From Methanosarcina sp. KYL-1 (GTDB taxonomy: Archaea; Halobacteriota; Methanosarcinia; Methanosarcinales; Methanosarcinaceae): a stretch of DNA of 64,000 bases. The stretch lies in contig NZ_VOUA01000011.1 in the NCBI RefSeq assembly GCF_024372725.1, positions 32,678 to 96,677 on the forward strand, given 5' to 3'. The stretch's first letter is position 1; each line of letters opens with the position of its first letter. This document shows, piece by piece, positions 1 through 9,476 of this stretch. The notes beneath the pieces were generated by a model, which searched no databases, had not been told where the DNA came from, and saw nothing but the letters and a program-made list of their open reading frames with translations. The translations under genes were made by a program, and so were the position numbers.

Positions 1-1
1 C

Positions 2-1441
2 TGTTCGGGGCATGGGGTTTACTGGGTCTCATATGATGTAAGCTCCCTTGCAAAAGCCGGGGAAAATACGGTGGAAATCCTGACGAGCAGAGGCGAACCC
101 GGAAACAGGCTGGATGGAAGGGTCTATGGGACCGTGCTTGCGGCGGCTCTGGAGGACCAGAAGGCTCCGGTGATTTCCTACCAGATCTATGCAGGCAACG
201 TAAACCTGCATGGGATGAGCCTGAGCGGGAGCAGTGTGAATGTCAACGACTTTGCAGGTGTTAATTTCAGCCCCGTTCCTGACCCGGAGAGCATAAAGGA
301 TGCAGAACTTTCGGTTGTGTACCTGAGCGGCTCGAAGGGACTGCCCGATTACCTTGAATTTAATGGCGAAAGGCTCGGGACTCCGTCTCAGTACCTTTCG
401 AATGAGAGGTATGGGGGGGTGGCAACGGATATCGCCAATGAGGTGAGCTATGATGCCCTGGGAGGCAGCGGAAGCCCTGGCAGCTACTTTGACATAGAGG
501 CGTTTGATGTGCTTGAAAAATTGCAGGCTGAAAACAGGGTTACCTTTCTGAGAGGATCGGACCTGGACGGGAATGGAGAAATCGATAGCTGGGAAGGAGA
601 AGACTATGTGCATCCTGTCCTGGCATCCCTTGTCCTGATCCGCGGGACAGCTGGAACTCCGCTCCCCGACTTATCCCCGGAGCTGGCAATCAGGGAAGAA
701 GCCCTGGTGGACGGGGAGGATGCGGAAATCCCCTTTATAATACACAACCCCGGAGGGCTATATAATGAAAATTGTACGGTAAGCTTCCGGGTTGACGGGC
801 AGGAGGTTTCCACCGCAGCTTTTCGGATGGATGCAAGAGGGGTATACAGTTCCTCTTTTACCTGGCCTGCGGAAAAAGGGGATCATGAGTTTGAGCTTGC
901 AGCGGACCCTGAAAGTAAAGTGAAGGAATCGGATGAAGGAAACAACGTTTGTAAGTATGCAGCCCATGTCAAATCGGGACCCGAACTCTCGGTTTCCCTG
1001 GGGGAACCCGTAAAAGTCAAAAATGGTGAAGGGGTTTCGGCAGTTTCGGCTTTTTTCCTCTTCCCGTTTGCTCTTTTAGGGGTGCGGAGGAAAAAAACAC
1101 GTGCCCTCCTCTTGCTTGCAGTCCTTGTATTCGGGCTTTTCGGGGGGTGCGTTGAACAGGAATCCGAAACCAAACAGCTCACATACCTGGTCCCGTTAAG
1201 CATAACTAATAGTGGAGAAGCGTCTGCCCGGGACTTTAGCGTGAATCTCTATCTTGATGGGGAAAGTGTGACCGTTATGGATATTCCGGAACTGGAAGGT
1301 AAGGCTTCAATTTCCGAGGAGCTGCATATTAAAACAGAGAAGGGAGAGCATACCCTGAATTTAAAGGTGGATGAAAGCAACCGTATAACCGAGTCGGATG
1401 AGGAAAACAATGAATGTGAGATCTTTTATAATTTTACTTAA
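2..1441 (+). CDS. Exported CARDB/DUF3344-type protein, 5' truncated by window edge
   Basis: The frame is open from base 2, so the real start lies upstream. The first two thirds resemble the DUF3344 surface proteins of Methanosarcina, followed by a CARDB-like Ig fold ending in ESDEGNN. A hydrophobic stretch near nt 1043-1080 ending in RRKK looks like a C-terminal membrane or sorting tail. It runs directly into a second hydrophobic stretch ending in a lipobox-like LFGGC (about nt 1136-1150) and a second CARDB-like domain ending in ESDEENN. The protein therefore looks like an anchored protein fused to a lipoprotein; an in-frame GTG at 1082 could start the lipoprotein separately. It overlaps the next DUF3344 gene. 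Family assignment is from memory; the role in the envelope is unknown. Confidence 0.7.
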   Translation, partial: CSGHGVYWVSYDVSSLAKAGENTVEILTSRGEPGNRLDGRVYGTVLAAALEDQKAPVISYQIYAGNVNLHGMSLSGSSVNVNDFAGVNFSPVPDPESIKDAELSVVYLSGSKGLPDYLEFNGERLGTPSQYLSNERYGGVATDIANEVSYDALGGSGSPGSYFDIEAFDVLEKLQAENRVTFLRGSDLDGNGEIDSWEGEDYVHPVLASLVLIRGTAGTPLPDLSPELAIREEALVDGEDAEIPFIIHNPGGLYNENCTVSFRVDGQEVSTAAFRMDARGVYSSSFTWPAEKGDHEFELAADPESKVKESDEGNNVCKYAAHVKSGPELSVSLGEPVKVKNGEGVSAVSAFFLFPFALLGVRRKKTRALLLLAVLVFGLFGGCVEQESETKQLTYLVPLSITNSGEASARDFSVNLYLDGESVTVMDIPELEGKASISEELHIKTEKGEHTLNLKVDESNRITESDEENNECEIFYNFT

Positions 1442-2399
1442 TGTCCTGCTGCTGCTCAGCTTGCCTGTTTCGGCTTCCTATGCAGGGGACAAGCCCCTGC
1501 AAACTGCCCTTCATGGTAAACACCCGGGAGCACTTGATTTTTCCCTGGGGGACGGCAGGTACAGCGGGGAACTGACGTACAATGACAGCTATACCGTTAA
1601 TTTCAAGGTCGATCCCCCTGCCGGCAGTTCCATAAAATTTGCAAGGGCTTATGTTTACTGGGGCTGGAGCAAAAAAGGGCTTGAAGGCATCTATCCGGAG
1701 TTCAGTGCCTCCCTTATTCATGAAGGTACTTCCGTGCCCCTTCCTGAGGGACAGAGGTATGCCGACAGCAAGGGCTTTGCATCCAGGTATGACTTCTTTT
1801 CAGGCACGGATGCTTATGACCTGTCCGGGGTGATTTCAAAATCCGGCAGCTATTCGGTCTCGCTTGTGAATACCGCCGGGGACGGGAGCACTTTTTGCGT
1901 ACAGGGTATCGGGCTTCTCCTGGTCTATGAAAGTCCTGAGCTGCCAGTTGTCGAATACTGGATCTCCGAAGGCTGTGACATGCTGTATGCCGAATATGGG
2001 ATAGATCCCGAAATGGCCACAACGACTGCTTACTTTGAAGGGGAAATTGACCCCCGGGACGTTTCAGATGCACGCCTGATAACGGTCTCTCCTTCTGGAG
2101 GCTACAGTTCGGGCACCGGGGCCAGGAGCAAGCTTTTCTTTAATGAGAATACGAAGCAAGTTCCCGTCCTGGGCGAGATCATACAGCTCCTGTTCGGAAG
2201 TGGAAAAAGCTGGAAAAATGTGTATGTGACAAACGAAACTGCCCAGGTCGCCCTGGACGAAAGGCAGGTGGGAGATTATCTGGAATCGGCAGGGAATTTT
2301 GCCAGCATCCAGGACAATGGGGATTATCTCCTGGCAACAAATGCAATACTCTTGCTTGAATTTGAAGGGCCTGAAAAGGGAACCAAAGCAGGGGCCTGA
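1398..2399 (+). CDS. Secreted DUF3344 domain protein
   Basis: A 333-residue protein with an N-terminal signal peptide (hydrophobic residues about 9-25, ending SLPVSASYAG). The rest is a beta-rich domain with the pattern FARAYVYWGWS, GDYLLATNAILLLEF seen in archaeal DUF3344 proteins. The first ATG at 1398 overlaps the upstream gene by 44 bases; ATG at 1410 is an alternative start. Same family and strand as the preceding gene and followed by an ABC ATPase, so the three probably form one operon. No catalytic motif is visible. A structural or binding surface protein is the best guess. Confidence 0.7.
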   Translation: MRKTMNVRSFIILLNVLLLLSLPVSASYAGDKPLQTALHGKHPGALDFSLGDGRYSGELTYNDSYTVNFKVDPPAGSSIKFARAYVYWGWSKKGLEGIYPEFSASLIHEGTSVPLPEGQRYADSKGFASRYDFFSGTDAYDLSGVISKSGSYSVSLVNTAGDGSTFCVQGIGLLLVYESPELPVVEYWISEGCDMLYAEYGIDPEMATTTAYFEGEIDPRDVSDARLITVSPSGGYSSGTGARSKLFFNENTKQVPVLGEIIQLLFGSGKSWKNVYVTNETAQVALDERQVGDYLESAGNFASIQDNGDYLLATNAILLLEFEGPEKGTKAGA

Positions 2400-2456
2400 G
2401 CCGCGGCCATGCCCCCTCGGAAAAGGAAGCTGATATTTTGCAGGAAGGGATGAAAA

Positions 2457-3131
2457 TTGAATATTGTTGAAACCATGGACCTCTCTAAATTCTATAAATT
2501 TGATTCGGGGCTGCGCGTGGAAGCCCTTAACGGGATAGATGTGGATATCGAGGAGGAGGAATTTGTTTCCTTCATGGGGCCTTCAGGGTCCGGAAAGTCC
2601 ACGCTGCTTAATATCATAGGCTGCCTGGACAGGCCAACTGCGGGCAGGGTTTTCATAGAGGGCGGTGAAGTTGACTACGGCAATTCCTCCGGTCTTGTCC
2701 GGCTGCACAGGCAGACAATAGGTTTTGTCTTCCAGGCTTTTAACCTGATCCCAACAATGAACGCCCTGGAGAATGTCTGCTACCCGATGTATTTTAACAG
2801 GGTCGGGCGTTCCCTGCAAAAACAGAGGGGAAACGAGCTTCTCGACCTGGTCGGGCTGGGGCACCGGGCGCATCACCTTCCCTCCGAGTTATCCGGGGGG
2901 GAACAGCAGAGGGTTGCCATAGCAAGGGCGCTTGCAAACAGCCCCAGGCTTATTCTGGCAGACGAGCCCACAGGAAACCTTGATTCAGGTACCGGTAAAA
3001 AGATCACGGCTCTTATGAGAAAAATTAACCGGGAGCAAGGGGTCAGTTTTGTCGTTACGACCCACGACCCTGAAATGGCCATGGCTGCGGACCGGGTAGT
3101 GAAGCTAAAGGACGGAAAACTCACTGAATGA
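2457..3131 (+). CDS. ABC transporter ATPase, MacB/LolD type
   Basis: A 224-residue cytoplasmic ATPase that would power an export or extrusion permease. Walker A is GPSGSGKST near residue 41, the Q-loop is in FVFQAFNLIP, the signature is LSGGEQQRVAIARALA, Walker B is LILADEPTGNLD, and the H-loop is in TTHDPEMA. The NLIPTMNALENV and GNLDSGTG patterns are typical of the MacB/LolD/FtsE group. The start is TTG, supported by GGAAGGGA ending 7 bases upstream. No permease lies downstream, so its partner is probably upstream of the window with the DUF3344 genes. Length is normal for the family. Confidence 0.9.
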   Translation: MNIVETMDLSKFYKFDSGLRVEALNGIDVDIEEEEFVSFMGPSGSGKSTLLNIIGCLDRPTAGRVFIEGGEVDYGNSSGLVRLHRQTIGFVFQAFNLIPTMNALENVCYPMYFNRVGRSLQKQRGNELLDLVGLGHRAHHLPSELSGGEQQRVAIARALANSPRLILADEPTGNLDSGTGKKITALMRKINREQGVSFVVTTHDPEMAMAADRVVKLKDGKLTE

Positions 3132-3495
3132 GATTTTTCAAGCAGGATGCCGGAACTTTCCCTCTGAAGCAGGTCCGGGTTGCTGGTCATGGATAACAGT
3201 TCTGGAAACGCTTCAGAGACGAAAAAGCCTGTTTTTTCTGGGTATATTTTCTCGGGAGAGAACTTCAGAGGGCTGTCAGCTTTTGTATTGAAAAGTGTTT
3301 TTTCCCTCCCGTGAACATCCTGTCAGGATGCCATGTACCGGGGGTGCTTGCTTATGTGCTTCCTTCTTTTAAAATCCAACTTTCTAAATATATAAACTAA
3401 ATAATCGTTGAATAACTATATACAGGTTTGTGTTTTTATTTAAACGGACAATTTTAAGTTGACCTAACTCTGGTGAATTGGTTGGATGTGAACAG
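3132..3495. other. Intergenic region upstream of secreted-protein gene
   Basis: About 360 bases between the ABC ATPase and the next gene. It ends in an AT-rich block with ACTATATACAG near 3415-3425, a possible TATA element for the downstream gene. A near reverse complement of that box (CTGTATATAGTT) occurs before the GTPase gene at about 9437. No gene is visible. Confidence 0.3.
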
Positions 3496-4419
3496 ATGAA
3501 TAGAAATAAAGGATCGAAGTTTGTTAGTTTGTTTTTGATTGTCCTTTTTTTTGGAGTCATACTGGTTCCGGCGGCAGGGGCTGCTCCGGGGAAAGACCCA
3601 GGTAAGGAAGACGGTGGGGAAAAGAATGTTGATGATTCCTCCTGGGAGGAATGGAAACAGGCCCACACCGTGGAAGTAGAGGTGACAACGGTTTACAATT
3701 ACAAAAAAGATGGGAATTTCGAAATTACCGAGACTTATTCCGGAGAGAAACTTAAACAGAAGTTCAAAGTCGATAAATTAACAAAATCAAAATCTTTTAC
3801 AGTTCCCTCGGGGAAGCAGGTAACTGTGAATACGCAGGCAGGTCCTTTTGAGATGCAGCCGGGGGACCGTAAAGAGGTCCTGTCCGAGAAATCCGTTGTC
3901 CTGACAACCGCCGATGACCCTTATTCATGGTCGGAAGTTACTGGTTCAACATCTGTCTCTTATCCTCAGTGGACATGGTCAAAAGTCCTGTGGTTCTATG
4001 AACTCGAAGACCCGATAAACCTTATCTGGGAGCAGAGTAACCTGAAAACAGTTAAAAGTGTAATCCTGAAGCAAAGGTGGACTGACAACCCCTCGGAATA
4101 CACTCACTACATCTCATATCCTGACGGGACCTGGGTACGCGGGGACGGTGTGGCCGACAGCAAGTACCGGGTGCTCGGAGGCTATCATGCACGGCTCTGG
4201 GAACTCCCGGGCGGTGCGGTGGTAGCAAATGCCCACCATGACGATGACATATTCATCCTTCCCGGGCACCAGGTGGACAGGTATGAAGCCGCTGAAGGTA
4301 AAGTTGCAAGCTTTTTCAATACCTGGTCTGTCCTTCAGGATTATATTTACCTTGCTAACCCTGTTGGAACTCCCGGTTATGAGCCATATAATGACGGAAA
4401 GGCAACCCTTATCACGTAA
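3496..4419 (+). CDS. Secreted protein of unknown function
   Basis: About 307 residues. The ATG at 3496 gives a clean signal peptide (MNRNKG, then a hydrophobic core, then LVPAAGAAPG); a TTG 18 bases upstream would only lengthen the n-region. The mature part begins with a charged Gly/Lys/Asp/Glu linker, then a Thr/Val/Lys-rich beta-like region, then an aromatic-rich half with several Trp. A HARLWELPG segment is followed by NAHHDDDIFILPGH, a His/Asp cluster that could bind metal. I do not recognise the family. It stands alone, followed by a hairpin terminator and a convergent gene. Confidence 0.65.
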   Translation: MNRNKGSKFVSLFLIVLFFGVILVPAAGAAPGKDPGKEDGGEKNVDDSSWEEWKQAHTVEVEVTTVYNYKKDGNFEITETYSGEKLKQKFKVDKLTKSKSFTVPSGKQVTVNTQAGPFEMQPGDRKEVLSEKSVVLTTADDPYSWSEVTGSTSVSYPQWTWSKVLWFYELEDPINLIWEQSNLKTVKSVILKQRWTDNPSEYTHYISYPDGTWVRGDGVADSKYRVLGGYHARLWELPGGAVVANAHHDDDIFILPGHQVDRYEAAEGKVASFFNTWSVLQDYIYLANPVGTPGYEPYNDGKATLIT

Positions 4420-4434
4420 AAAGCAGTATGATGC

Positions 4435-4461
4435 GCGGGGCTTTCCTGTCCCGCTTTTTTT
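4435..4461 (+). terminator. Hairpin with T-tract
   Basis: GCGGGGC (4435-4441), a six-base loop, then GTCCCGC (4448-4454) with one G-U pair, followed by seven T. It lies just past the stop of the secreted-protein gene and before the convergent ACT-regulator gene. Confidence 0.55.
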
Positions 4462-4487
4462 AAAACTATTTTTCAGTCAGTGTTTAA

Positions 4488-4991
4488 TCAGTATATGCTT
4501 ACTCCCTTCACGCTTGGCAGGTTCAGGATATCGTCCACAAGGTCTCCGGGGACTTTCTGGTCGGTGATGATGGTGAGCCTGGGGTTGTCCGTGAGGTAGG
4601 GGTCGTCCGAGACGGCCTGGCGGATACTAACGTTATGCTGCGAGATCAGGCCTGCAACTTCCGCAAGGATACCAACATGTGCGGCATCTTCGGGGATGAT
4701 GATGATTACTCCGAGGCCGAGGGCCGGGGCCACGTCTCTTAAGAAGGGGATTGAGTGGACATTTCTAAAAATCGTGCTTAAAAGTTCGTCCGAGACTATG
4801 GTCTTTGTGGTTGCGTCAACAACCCTCCTATCAACTCCGGCTTCCTTTGCGAGCTGAGTGTGCGCTATCTCGATACTTCCGGAAGTTACCTTTCCTTCCT
4901 CGTTTACCTGGAATCCGCGTTCAAAAAGCAGTTTAAGTACTTTTGCCTGCGCCGGGTATTTTTCAAATTTTTTGAGTAATGTCTGCCACAT
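4488..4991 (-). CDS. HTH-ACT domain predicted amino-acid regulator
   Basis: A 167-residue protein matching the archaeal group of predicted regulators of amino-acid metabolism with a C-terminal ACT domain. Residues about 1-70 form a winged helix (AHTQLAKEAGVDRRVVDATTKTI). Residues about 90-167 form the ACT fold (HVGILAEVAGLISQHNVSIRQ, then LTIITDQKVPGDLVDDILNL). The ACT domain would sense an amino acid and the helix-turn-helix would bind DNA; the ligand cannot be read from the sequence. The ATG has no Shine-Dalgarno sequence and AT-rich DNA sits just upstream, suggesting a leaderless mRNA. Confidence 0.8.
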   Translation of the reverse strand: MWQTLLKKFEKYPAQAKVLKLLFERGFQVNEEGKVTSGSIEIAHTQLAKEAGVDRRVVDATTKTIVSDELLSTIFRNVHSIPFLRDVAPALGLGVIIIIPEDAAHVGILAEVAGLISQHNVSIRQAVSDDPYLTDNPRLTIITDQKVPGDLVDDILNLPSVKGVSIY

Positions 4992-5120
4992 ATAAATGCA
5001 ATCTTAAGTTGGGTCCAATGATATAAAGCTTACTGGTTAATTTCCGGTTCCTGTCTCAAAAAAAGCTTTTCGAGGCCATATTCCTGGGTTCGCGGCGTTA
5101 ACCGTTCCGGCGTTAATTTG

Positions 5121-5963
5121 ATGTACATGCAGGACACGAGTTTCATCATGGAAGTTTCCAGTTCGGGCAGTACGCACAACTCCGGGAAAACAAAGTACCA
5201 GCTTCTTCTGATAGCCGACCTCAGGAAAGAAATCGGAATGGCTCTCAGGCTTGACCCTGAGAAAATTGCAGCCGAAATCGAAAAAATCGGTTTTTCCTGC
5301 CAGCACTGCGGCAAGTGCTGCAGGCGGGCTTTTGGGGACAACAGGGTCGCAGTTATCCCTGAGGAAATCGAAAAGATCCGGGACCATACAGGCCTCTCAA
5401 AACTTGAGGTCGCAGGCCCTCTGGTGCCTGAAGTCTCTTCCCCTGCCGAAGGGGATGACGAAAATGAAAATGCCGGAGACGAAGGCTTTTCCGGAACCGG
5501 TGCCGGAGAAGACTCCAGTCTTTCCGACTTTCCGGGCTTTCTTGAGCTTCTGGAAGAAGACATCGATTCCGAGGGCAACATCCATGCTTTTGGCTGGATG
5601 GTCAGGCGGAAAAGGAACGGAGACTGCATCTTTCTGGAAAAAGGGACTAACCGGTGCAGGGTCTATCCAGTGCGCCCCATGCTCTGCAGGACCTATCCCT
5701 TTTACCTGGAAGGGCTGAAACTGTACACCTGCGAGTGTGAAGGGCTCGGGTGTCCGATTTCCAGGGAAGAAAGCCGAATACTCGCAGAAGCCCTCCTCTT
5801 CAGGTACGTTTCCGAGCTTGAGGACATGCTTGCCATGTACGAAAAGTTTGAAAATTTCGAAAAAGGGGATAAGGGGCCGGAAATTGCAAGGAAAAATGCT
5901 GAAAAGGGCACATGTACCTATATCGTCCACGACAGCAACGGGGCTGTAAAAATTATCGATTGA
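5121..5963 (+). CDS. YkgJ-family Cys-cluster (metal-binding) protein
   Basis: About 280 residues. The CxxCxxCC motif (CQHCGKCC) and a downstream CRVYPVRPMLCRTYPF segment identify the YkgJ/UPF0153 family, thought to chelate zinc or an iron-sulfur centre. An acidic Asp/Glu/Gly-rich insertion of about 45 residues separates the two Cys regions. The start is uncertain: ATG codons at 5121, 5127 and 5148 precede the conserved region, and ATG at 5238 (MALRLDPEKI) is closer to where this family usually begins. It is divergent from the ACT regulator. Function is unknown. Confidence 0.75.
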   Translation: MYMQDTSFIMEVSSSGSTHNSGKTKYQLLLIADLRKEIGMALRLDPEKIAAEIEKIGFSCQHCGKCCRRAFGDNRVAVIPEEIEKIRDHTGLSKLEVAGPLVPEVSSPAEGDDENENAGDEGFSGTGAGEDSSLSDFPGFLELLEEDIDSEGNIHAFGWMVRRKRNGDCIFLEKGTNRCRVYPVRPMLCRTYPFYLEGLKLYTCECEGLGCPISREESRILAEALLFRYVSELEDMLAMYEKFENFEKGDKGPEIARKNAEKGTCTYIVHDSNGAVKIID

Positions 5964-5976
5964 CATTGCAGGCTTG

Positions 5977-6042
5977 AAATGTCAGTTAAATGTCAGTCAA
6001 ATGTCAGTCAAATGTCAGTTTAATGTCAGTTAAATGTCAGGG
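5977..6042 (+). repeat. 11-bp tandem repeat, six copies
   Basis: Six adjoining units of AAATGTCAGTT/C with single-base variation, starting 14 bases after the stop of the Cys-cluster gene. No coding potential. Confidence 0.9.
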
Positions 6043-6250
6043 ATTCCTTTCAGGTCCCTGATTCCTTTATTTTTCTCCGTTTCCTCTGTTTTTTCCGGAC
6101 CTGTTGAGTTCTCTGGCTTGCGCTTAATCCCCTGACTTCCTTTTTTTCTTAATTCTGGACATACATATTCGGTTTTGAACAGGTTTTTTCGTCTATGCTC
6201 CGGTAATGGCCATCATTAAATTTATTAATTAGAAAGCGCCAGTTATCCCC

Positions 6251-7546
6251 ATGACCGGAATGTCTGGTAATGACAAGCGTCCGATGACCGTTTCGGAGAA
6301 GATTTTTTCGAAAGCCTCCGGAAGTCCCGTAAAAGCCGGAGATTTCGTGCTGGCAAACATAGACCTGGCAATGACTCATGACATTACAGGTCCGCTGGCA
6401 GTTCAGGGCTTTTACGAGATAATGAAAGACCAGGAAGAGAAAACAGTCTGGGACCCCAAAAAAATCGTGATCATATTCGACCACCAGGTCCCTGCGGATT
6501 CGATTAATGCCGCGCAAAACCATATCATGCTCAGGAAGTTTGCGGCAGAGCAGGGCATTTTAAACTACGACGTGTACGAAGGGGTCTGCCACCAGGTCCT
6601 GCCCGAAAAAGGGCATGTGCTGCCCGGGGACCTGATTGTGGGTTCGGACTCCCACACCTGTGCGTACGGGTCTTTAGGGGCATTTTCTACCGGTATAGGG
6701 TCAACTGACATGGCAGCTGTCTTTGCCACCGGGAAACTCTGGTTTAAGGTCCCTGAGACCTTCCGCTTTGAAATCGAAGGCAAACTGCCGAAGCGCGTTT
6801 ATTCGAAAGACCTGATTCTCCACCTGATAGGGGACGTCGGGGTAGAAGGGGCCAGGTACAGGGCTGCCGAGTTTGCAGGCTCTACTGTCCGTTCCCTGTC
6901 CGTTCCCGAGCGCATGACCATGTCCAACATGGCAATTGAGATGGGAGGAAAGGCAGGTATCATAGAAGCCGACGAAGTGACTGAAGCTTACCTCAAAGAG
7001 CGTGTCCCGGGTTACGAGCTTGACCCTTACTGGAAGTCCGATGAGGATGCAGTGTACTACGATGTCCGGCACTACGATATCTCGGATCTGGAACCCCAGA
7101 TAGCCTGCCCGCACAATGTAGACAACGTAAAGCCGGTAACTGAAGTCGAGGGCACGAAAATCGACCAGATCTTCATGGGGTCCTGCACTAATGGCAGGTT
7201 CGAAGACATCAAGATCATGGCCGACATCATGGGCGATGAGCCTGTGGCAAAGGGCCTGCGCCTCCTTGTCGTTCCCGCTTCAAGGACCGAGTACATGAAA
7301 CTGCTGAAAGCCGGGTACATCGAAAAGCTCATGAACGCCGGCGCAATCGTGGAATCTCCCTGCTGTGGGCCTTGCATGGGCGGCTCTTTTGGCCTCCTCG
7401 GGGCAGGGGAAGTGGGCCTTGCTACTTCCAACCGCAACTTTAAGGGCAGGGAAGGCAGCGCCGAGTCCTTCGTATATCTCTGTTCCCCGGCAACCGCGGG
7501 CGCATCCGCCCTTACCGGAGAAATCACCGACCCGAGGAAGGTCTGA
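6251..7546 (+). CDS. Aconitase-family dehydratase large subunit (homoaconitase / 3-isopropylmalate dehydratase type)
   Basis: A 431-residue cytoplasmic [4Fe-4S] hydro-lyase subunit. Cluster ligands are visible in [11 protein letters not shown] and in [27 protein letters not shown] is the substrate-site motif. In methanogens this family serves either leucine synthesis (LeuC) or 2-oxosuberate synthesis for coenzyme B (homoaconitase, HacA/AksD), and I cannot separate these from sequence alone. The small subunit is not adjacent. ATG codons at 6251, 6260 and 6284 are all possible starts, none with a good Shine-Dalgarno; homology begins near [13 protein letters not shown]. It is followed 48 bases later by hisE. 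Confidence 0.85.
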   Translation: MTGMSGNDKRPMTVSEKIFSKASGSPVKAGDFVLANIDLAMTHDITGPLAVQGFYEIMKDQEEKTVWDPKKIVIIFDHQVPADSINAAQNHIMLRKFAAEQGILNYDVYEGVCHQVLPEKGHVLPGDLIVGSDSHTCAYGSLGAFSTGIGSTDMAAVFATGKLWFKVPETFRFEIEGKLPKRVYSKDLILHLIGDVGVEGARYRAAEFAGSTVRSLSVPERMTMSNMAIEMGGKAGIIEADEVTEAYLKERVPGYELDPYWKSDEDAVYYDVRHYDISDLEPQIACPHNVDNVKPVTEVEGTKIDQIFMGSCTNGRFEDIKIMADIMGDEPVAKGLRLLVVPASRTEYMKLLKAGYIEKLMNAGAIVESPCCGPCMGGSFGLLGAGEVGLATSNRNFKGREGSAESFVYLCSPATAGASALTGEITDPRKV

Positions 7547-7594
7547 GAAACTTCACTTCCTCTTATTTTTATTTTTGAAAAAAAAGGTGTTAGA

Positions 7595-7909
7595 ATGCCG
7601 GATGCCGACTTATCCATTTTAAACAGGGTGTATGACATCATTCTGGACCGGAAGCAGAACTATGACGAACGTTCTTATGTCTGCAAGCTTTTAAACCATC
7701 GCAAGGGCATGAACAAGATCCTTGAAAAAGTAGGTGAGGAGTCCATCGAAACGATTCTTGCGGTAAGGAACGAAGACCACGCAGAGATCGTCTCGGAAAC
7801 CTCTGACCTGATTTTCCATGTCCTGGTAATGCTTGCGGCAAATGACATAACCCTGGACGAAATCGCAGCCGAGCTAAGTGCCCGTCATGTGAGTATGAAA
7901 AGGGAGTAA
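7595..7909 (+). CDS. hisE: Phosphoribosyl-ATP pyrophosphatase
   Basis: A 104-residue enzyme that hydrolyses phosphoribosyl-ATP to phosphoribosyl-AMP in step 2 of histidine synthesis. The all-alpha MazG-like fold shows its metal-binding acids in [13 protein letters not shown] and [13 protein letters not shown]. The length fits stand-alone HisE. A GGTG sits 6 bases before the ATG. It lies in the same direction as the aconitase-family gene, possibly co-transcribed. Confidence 0.92.
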   Translation: MPDADLSILNRVYDIILDRKQNYDERSYVCKLLNHRKGMNKILEKVGEESIETILAVRNEDHAEIVSETSDLIFHVLVMLAANDITLDEIAAELSARHVSMKRE

Positions 7910-7987
7910 AAGGGTCTTGAAATAAGGAATTAAAATAAGGAATTAAAATAAAATACTGAAGTTTCGGGGCATTGGCCCCTATGTTTT

Positions 7988-8863
7988 TCAGTACACTGCG
8001 AGTTCATTCATCACGTCAGTTTTTGAGAGGGTGCCTTTTGGCACTCCATTTATCGTGACAATCAGCCTTCCAACGTTGTATTTATGGAAGAGTTTCACGA
8101 CATCGTAAAGCTGCATGTCTCCGTCTACGGTGATCAGCTCTTTTGTCATTATATCCTTTACTTTCACGTTGAGCTTGCCCTGGGCAATGGCATGGGCTAT
8201 GTCGGTATATGTAACGATCCCGACTATTTTTCCCTTGTCTTCTACTGGAGCTCCGTGTACGTTGTTCCGGATAAAAAGCCTTGTAGCTTCCTGGATGCTG
8301 GCGTTTACGTTTATGAGCATCGGGGGGTATTTCATGTAGTGCTTGACCTGCTTTTTCGGGAGGGATATCATCTCGTTGATGTTGAAGAGGATCGAGTTAT
8401 TGGTGTCGTCTCTTCCGGTTACCTCTCCCCGGATAATCAGCCGGTTTACGGGCGTCGGGCCCACCTGGATTTTGTCATCCATTATGAAGTCCTTGATGTT
8501 CCCTATTACCCGGATTACGCCGTTGCACATGTCCGGGTTGCGGACGGTCGTAAAGCTGATTTCGGCGGCAGTGGCCCCATTTACGATCACGTTGTTCCTG
8601 TAGATCGGCACAACGGACTCGTTTTTTAACTGCTGGATCCGCAGGGAATCGTATGCGGCTCCTGTGGGCTTGTACCCTCCTTTGGGCCCGGGTACGCCTT
8701 CCACCAGTCCTAATGCCTTTAAAAGCTGCATCTGGTTGCGGATAGTCCCGGGGTTGCGCTGGATGACTTCTGCGATTTCTTCCCCTTTGATTGCCCGGTC
8801 CTTTTGCCGCTGAAGATTGATTAATGAAATAATAATGTCTTTTTGAATAGGAGTGAGTTCCAT
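7988..8863 (-). CDS. HTH-CBS transcriptional regulator
   Basis: A 291-residue predicted regulator. Residues 1-75 form a winged helix (GEEIAEVIQRNPGTIRNQMQLLKALGLVEG). A middle domain of about 80-165 is unrecognised. Two C-terminal CBS motifs (about 170-291) show HGAPVEDKGKIVGIVTYTDI and GRLIVTINGVPKGTLSKTDV. CBS pairs usually bind adenine nucleotides or S-adenosylmethionine, so the protein may link energy state to transcription. It is divergent from the GTPase gene across a 613-base AT-rich spacer, which is long enough for autoregulation. Confidence 0.8.
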   Translation of the reverse strand: MELTPIQKDIIISLINLQRQKDRAIKGEEIAEVIQRNPGTIRNQMQLLKALGLVEGVPGPKGGYKPTGAAYDSLRIQQLKNESVVPIYRNNVIVNGATAAEISFTTVRNPDMCNGVIRVIGNIKDFIMDDKIQVGPTPVNRLIIRGEVTGRDDTNNSILFNINEMISLPKKQVKHYMKYPPMLINVNASIQEATRLFIRNNVHGAPVEDKGKIVGIVTYTDIAHAIAQGKLNVKVKDIMTKELITVDGDMQLYDVVKLFHKYNVGRLIVTINGVPKGTLSKTDVMNELAVY

Positions 8864-9476
8864 ATAACCACCATCAATTTCATATACATGTATTCGGATG
8901 ATGTATAACGCCTATACATCGATAATAATCAGTCATAATAGTATTTGCCATAATTAATGATTATAAATCCCTACTACAAATTATAATTACAAATATAAAA
9001 AGAGTCCGGTTCTGCTTTGTGTATACCAGTGGAGTTCATAACTTACATTTAAGCCTATTGTTGGGATTTGTAATTACAATTATAATAATAAACCAGTAAT
9101 GTCATTATCTGTTCCCTGATACTTCGATCTGTACAGGGAAAAATGATATTTGGGACAAAAATGATATTTTCTGGAAATTTGTACCTGAAAATTTCTGATG
9201 ATGCGGCATCCCCTTGCCTGAAGTTTAAAAAGATTTTTCCGGATAGTTTTCCGGCACTCCGAACTTCAAGCAGATAATTTCAAACTTCATGCGGAAAGAG
9301 GCATGATTAAAAAGTCTGATCGAAAGTTTGAGGCTAATCTGAAAAAATTAATAAAGGAGAATCGGAATTCCACCGGGAATCCCATAAATTTTTGCTTACC
9401 TGATTTCGCTTCGCTGAACGTTTAATTTAAAATAACTGTATATAGTTGAAAGGAGCCTGTAAAGGGTCTGAATAAT
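8864..9476. promoter_or_regulatory. Long divergent AT-rich intergenic region
   Basis: It holds promoters for two divergent genes. AATTACAAAT (about 8985-8994) is repeated in inverse as ATTTGTAATTACAATTATAA (about 9066-9085), about 80 bases apart, an operator-like arrangement. CTGTATATAGTT near 9437-9448 is a probable TATA element for the GTPase gene. No ORF is convincing. Confidence 0.4.
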
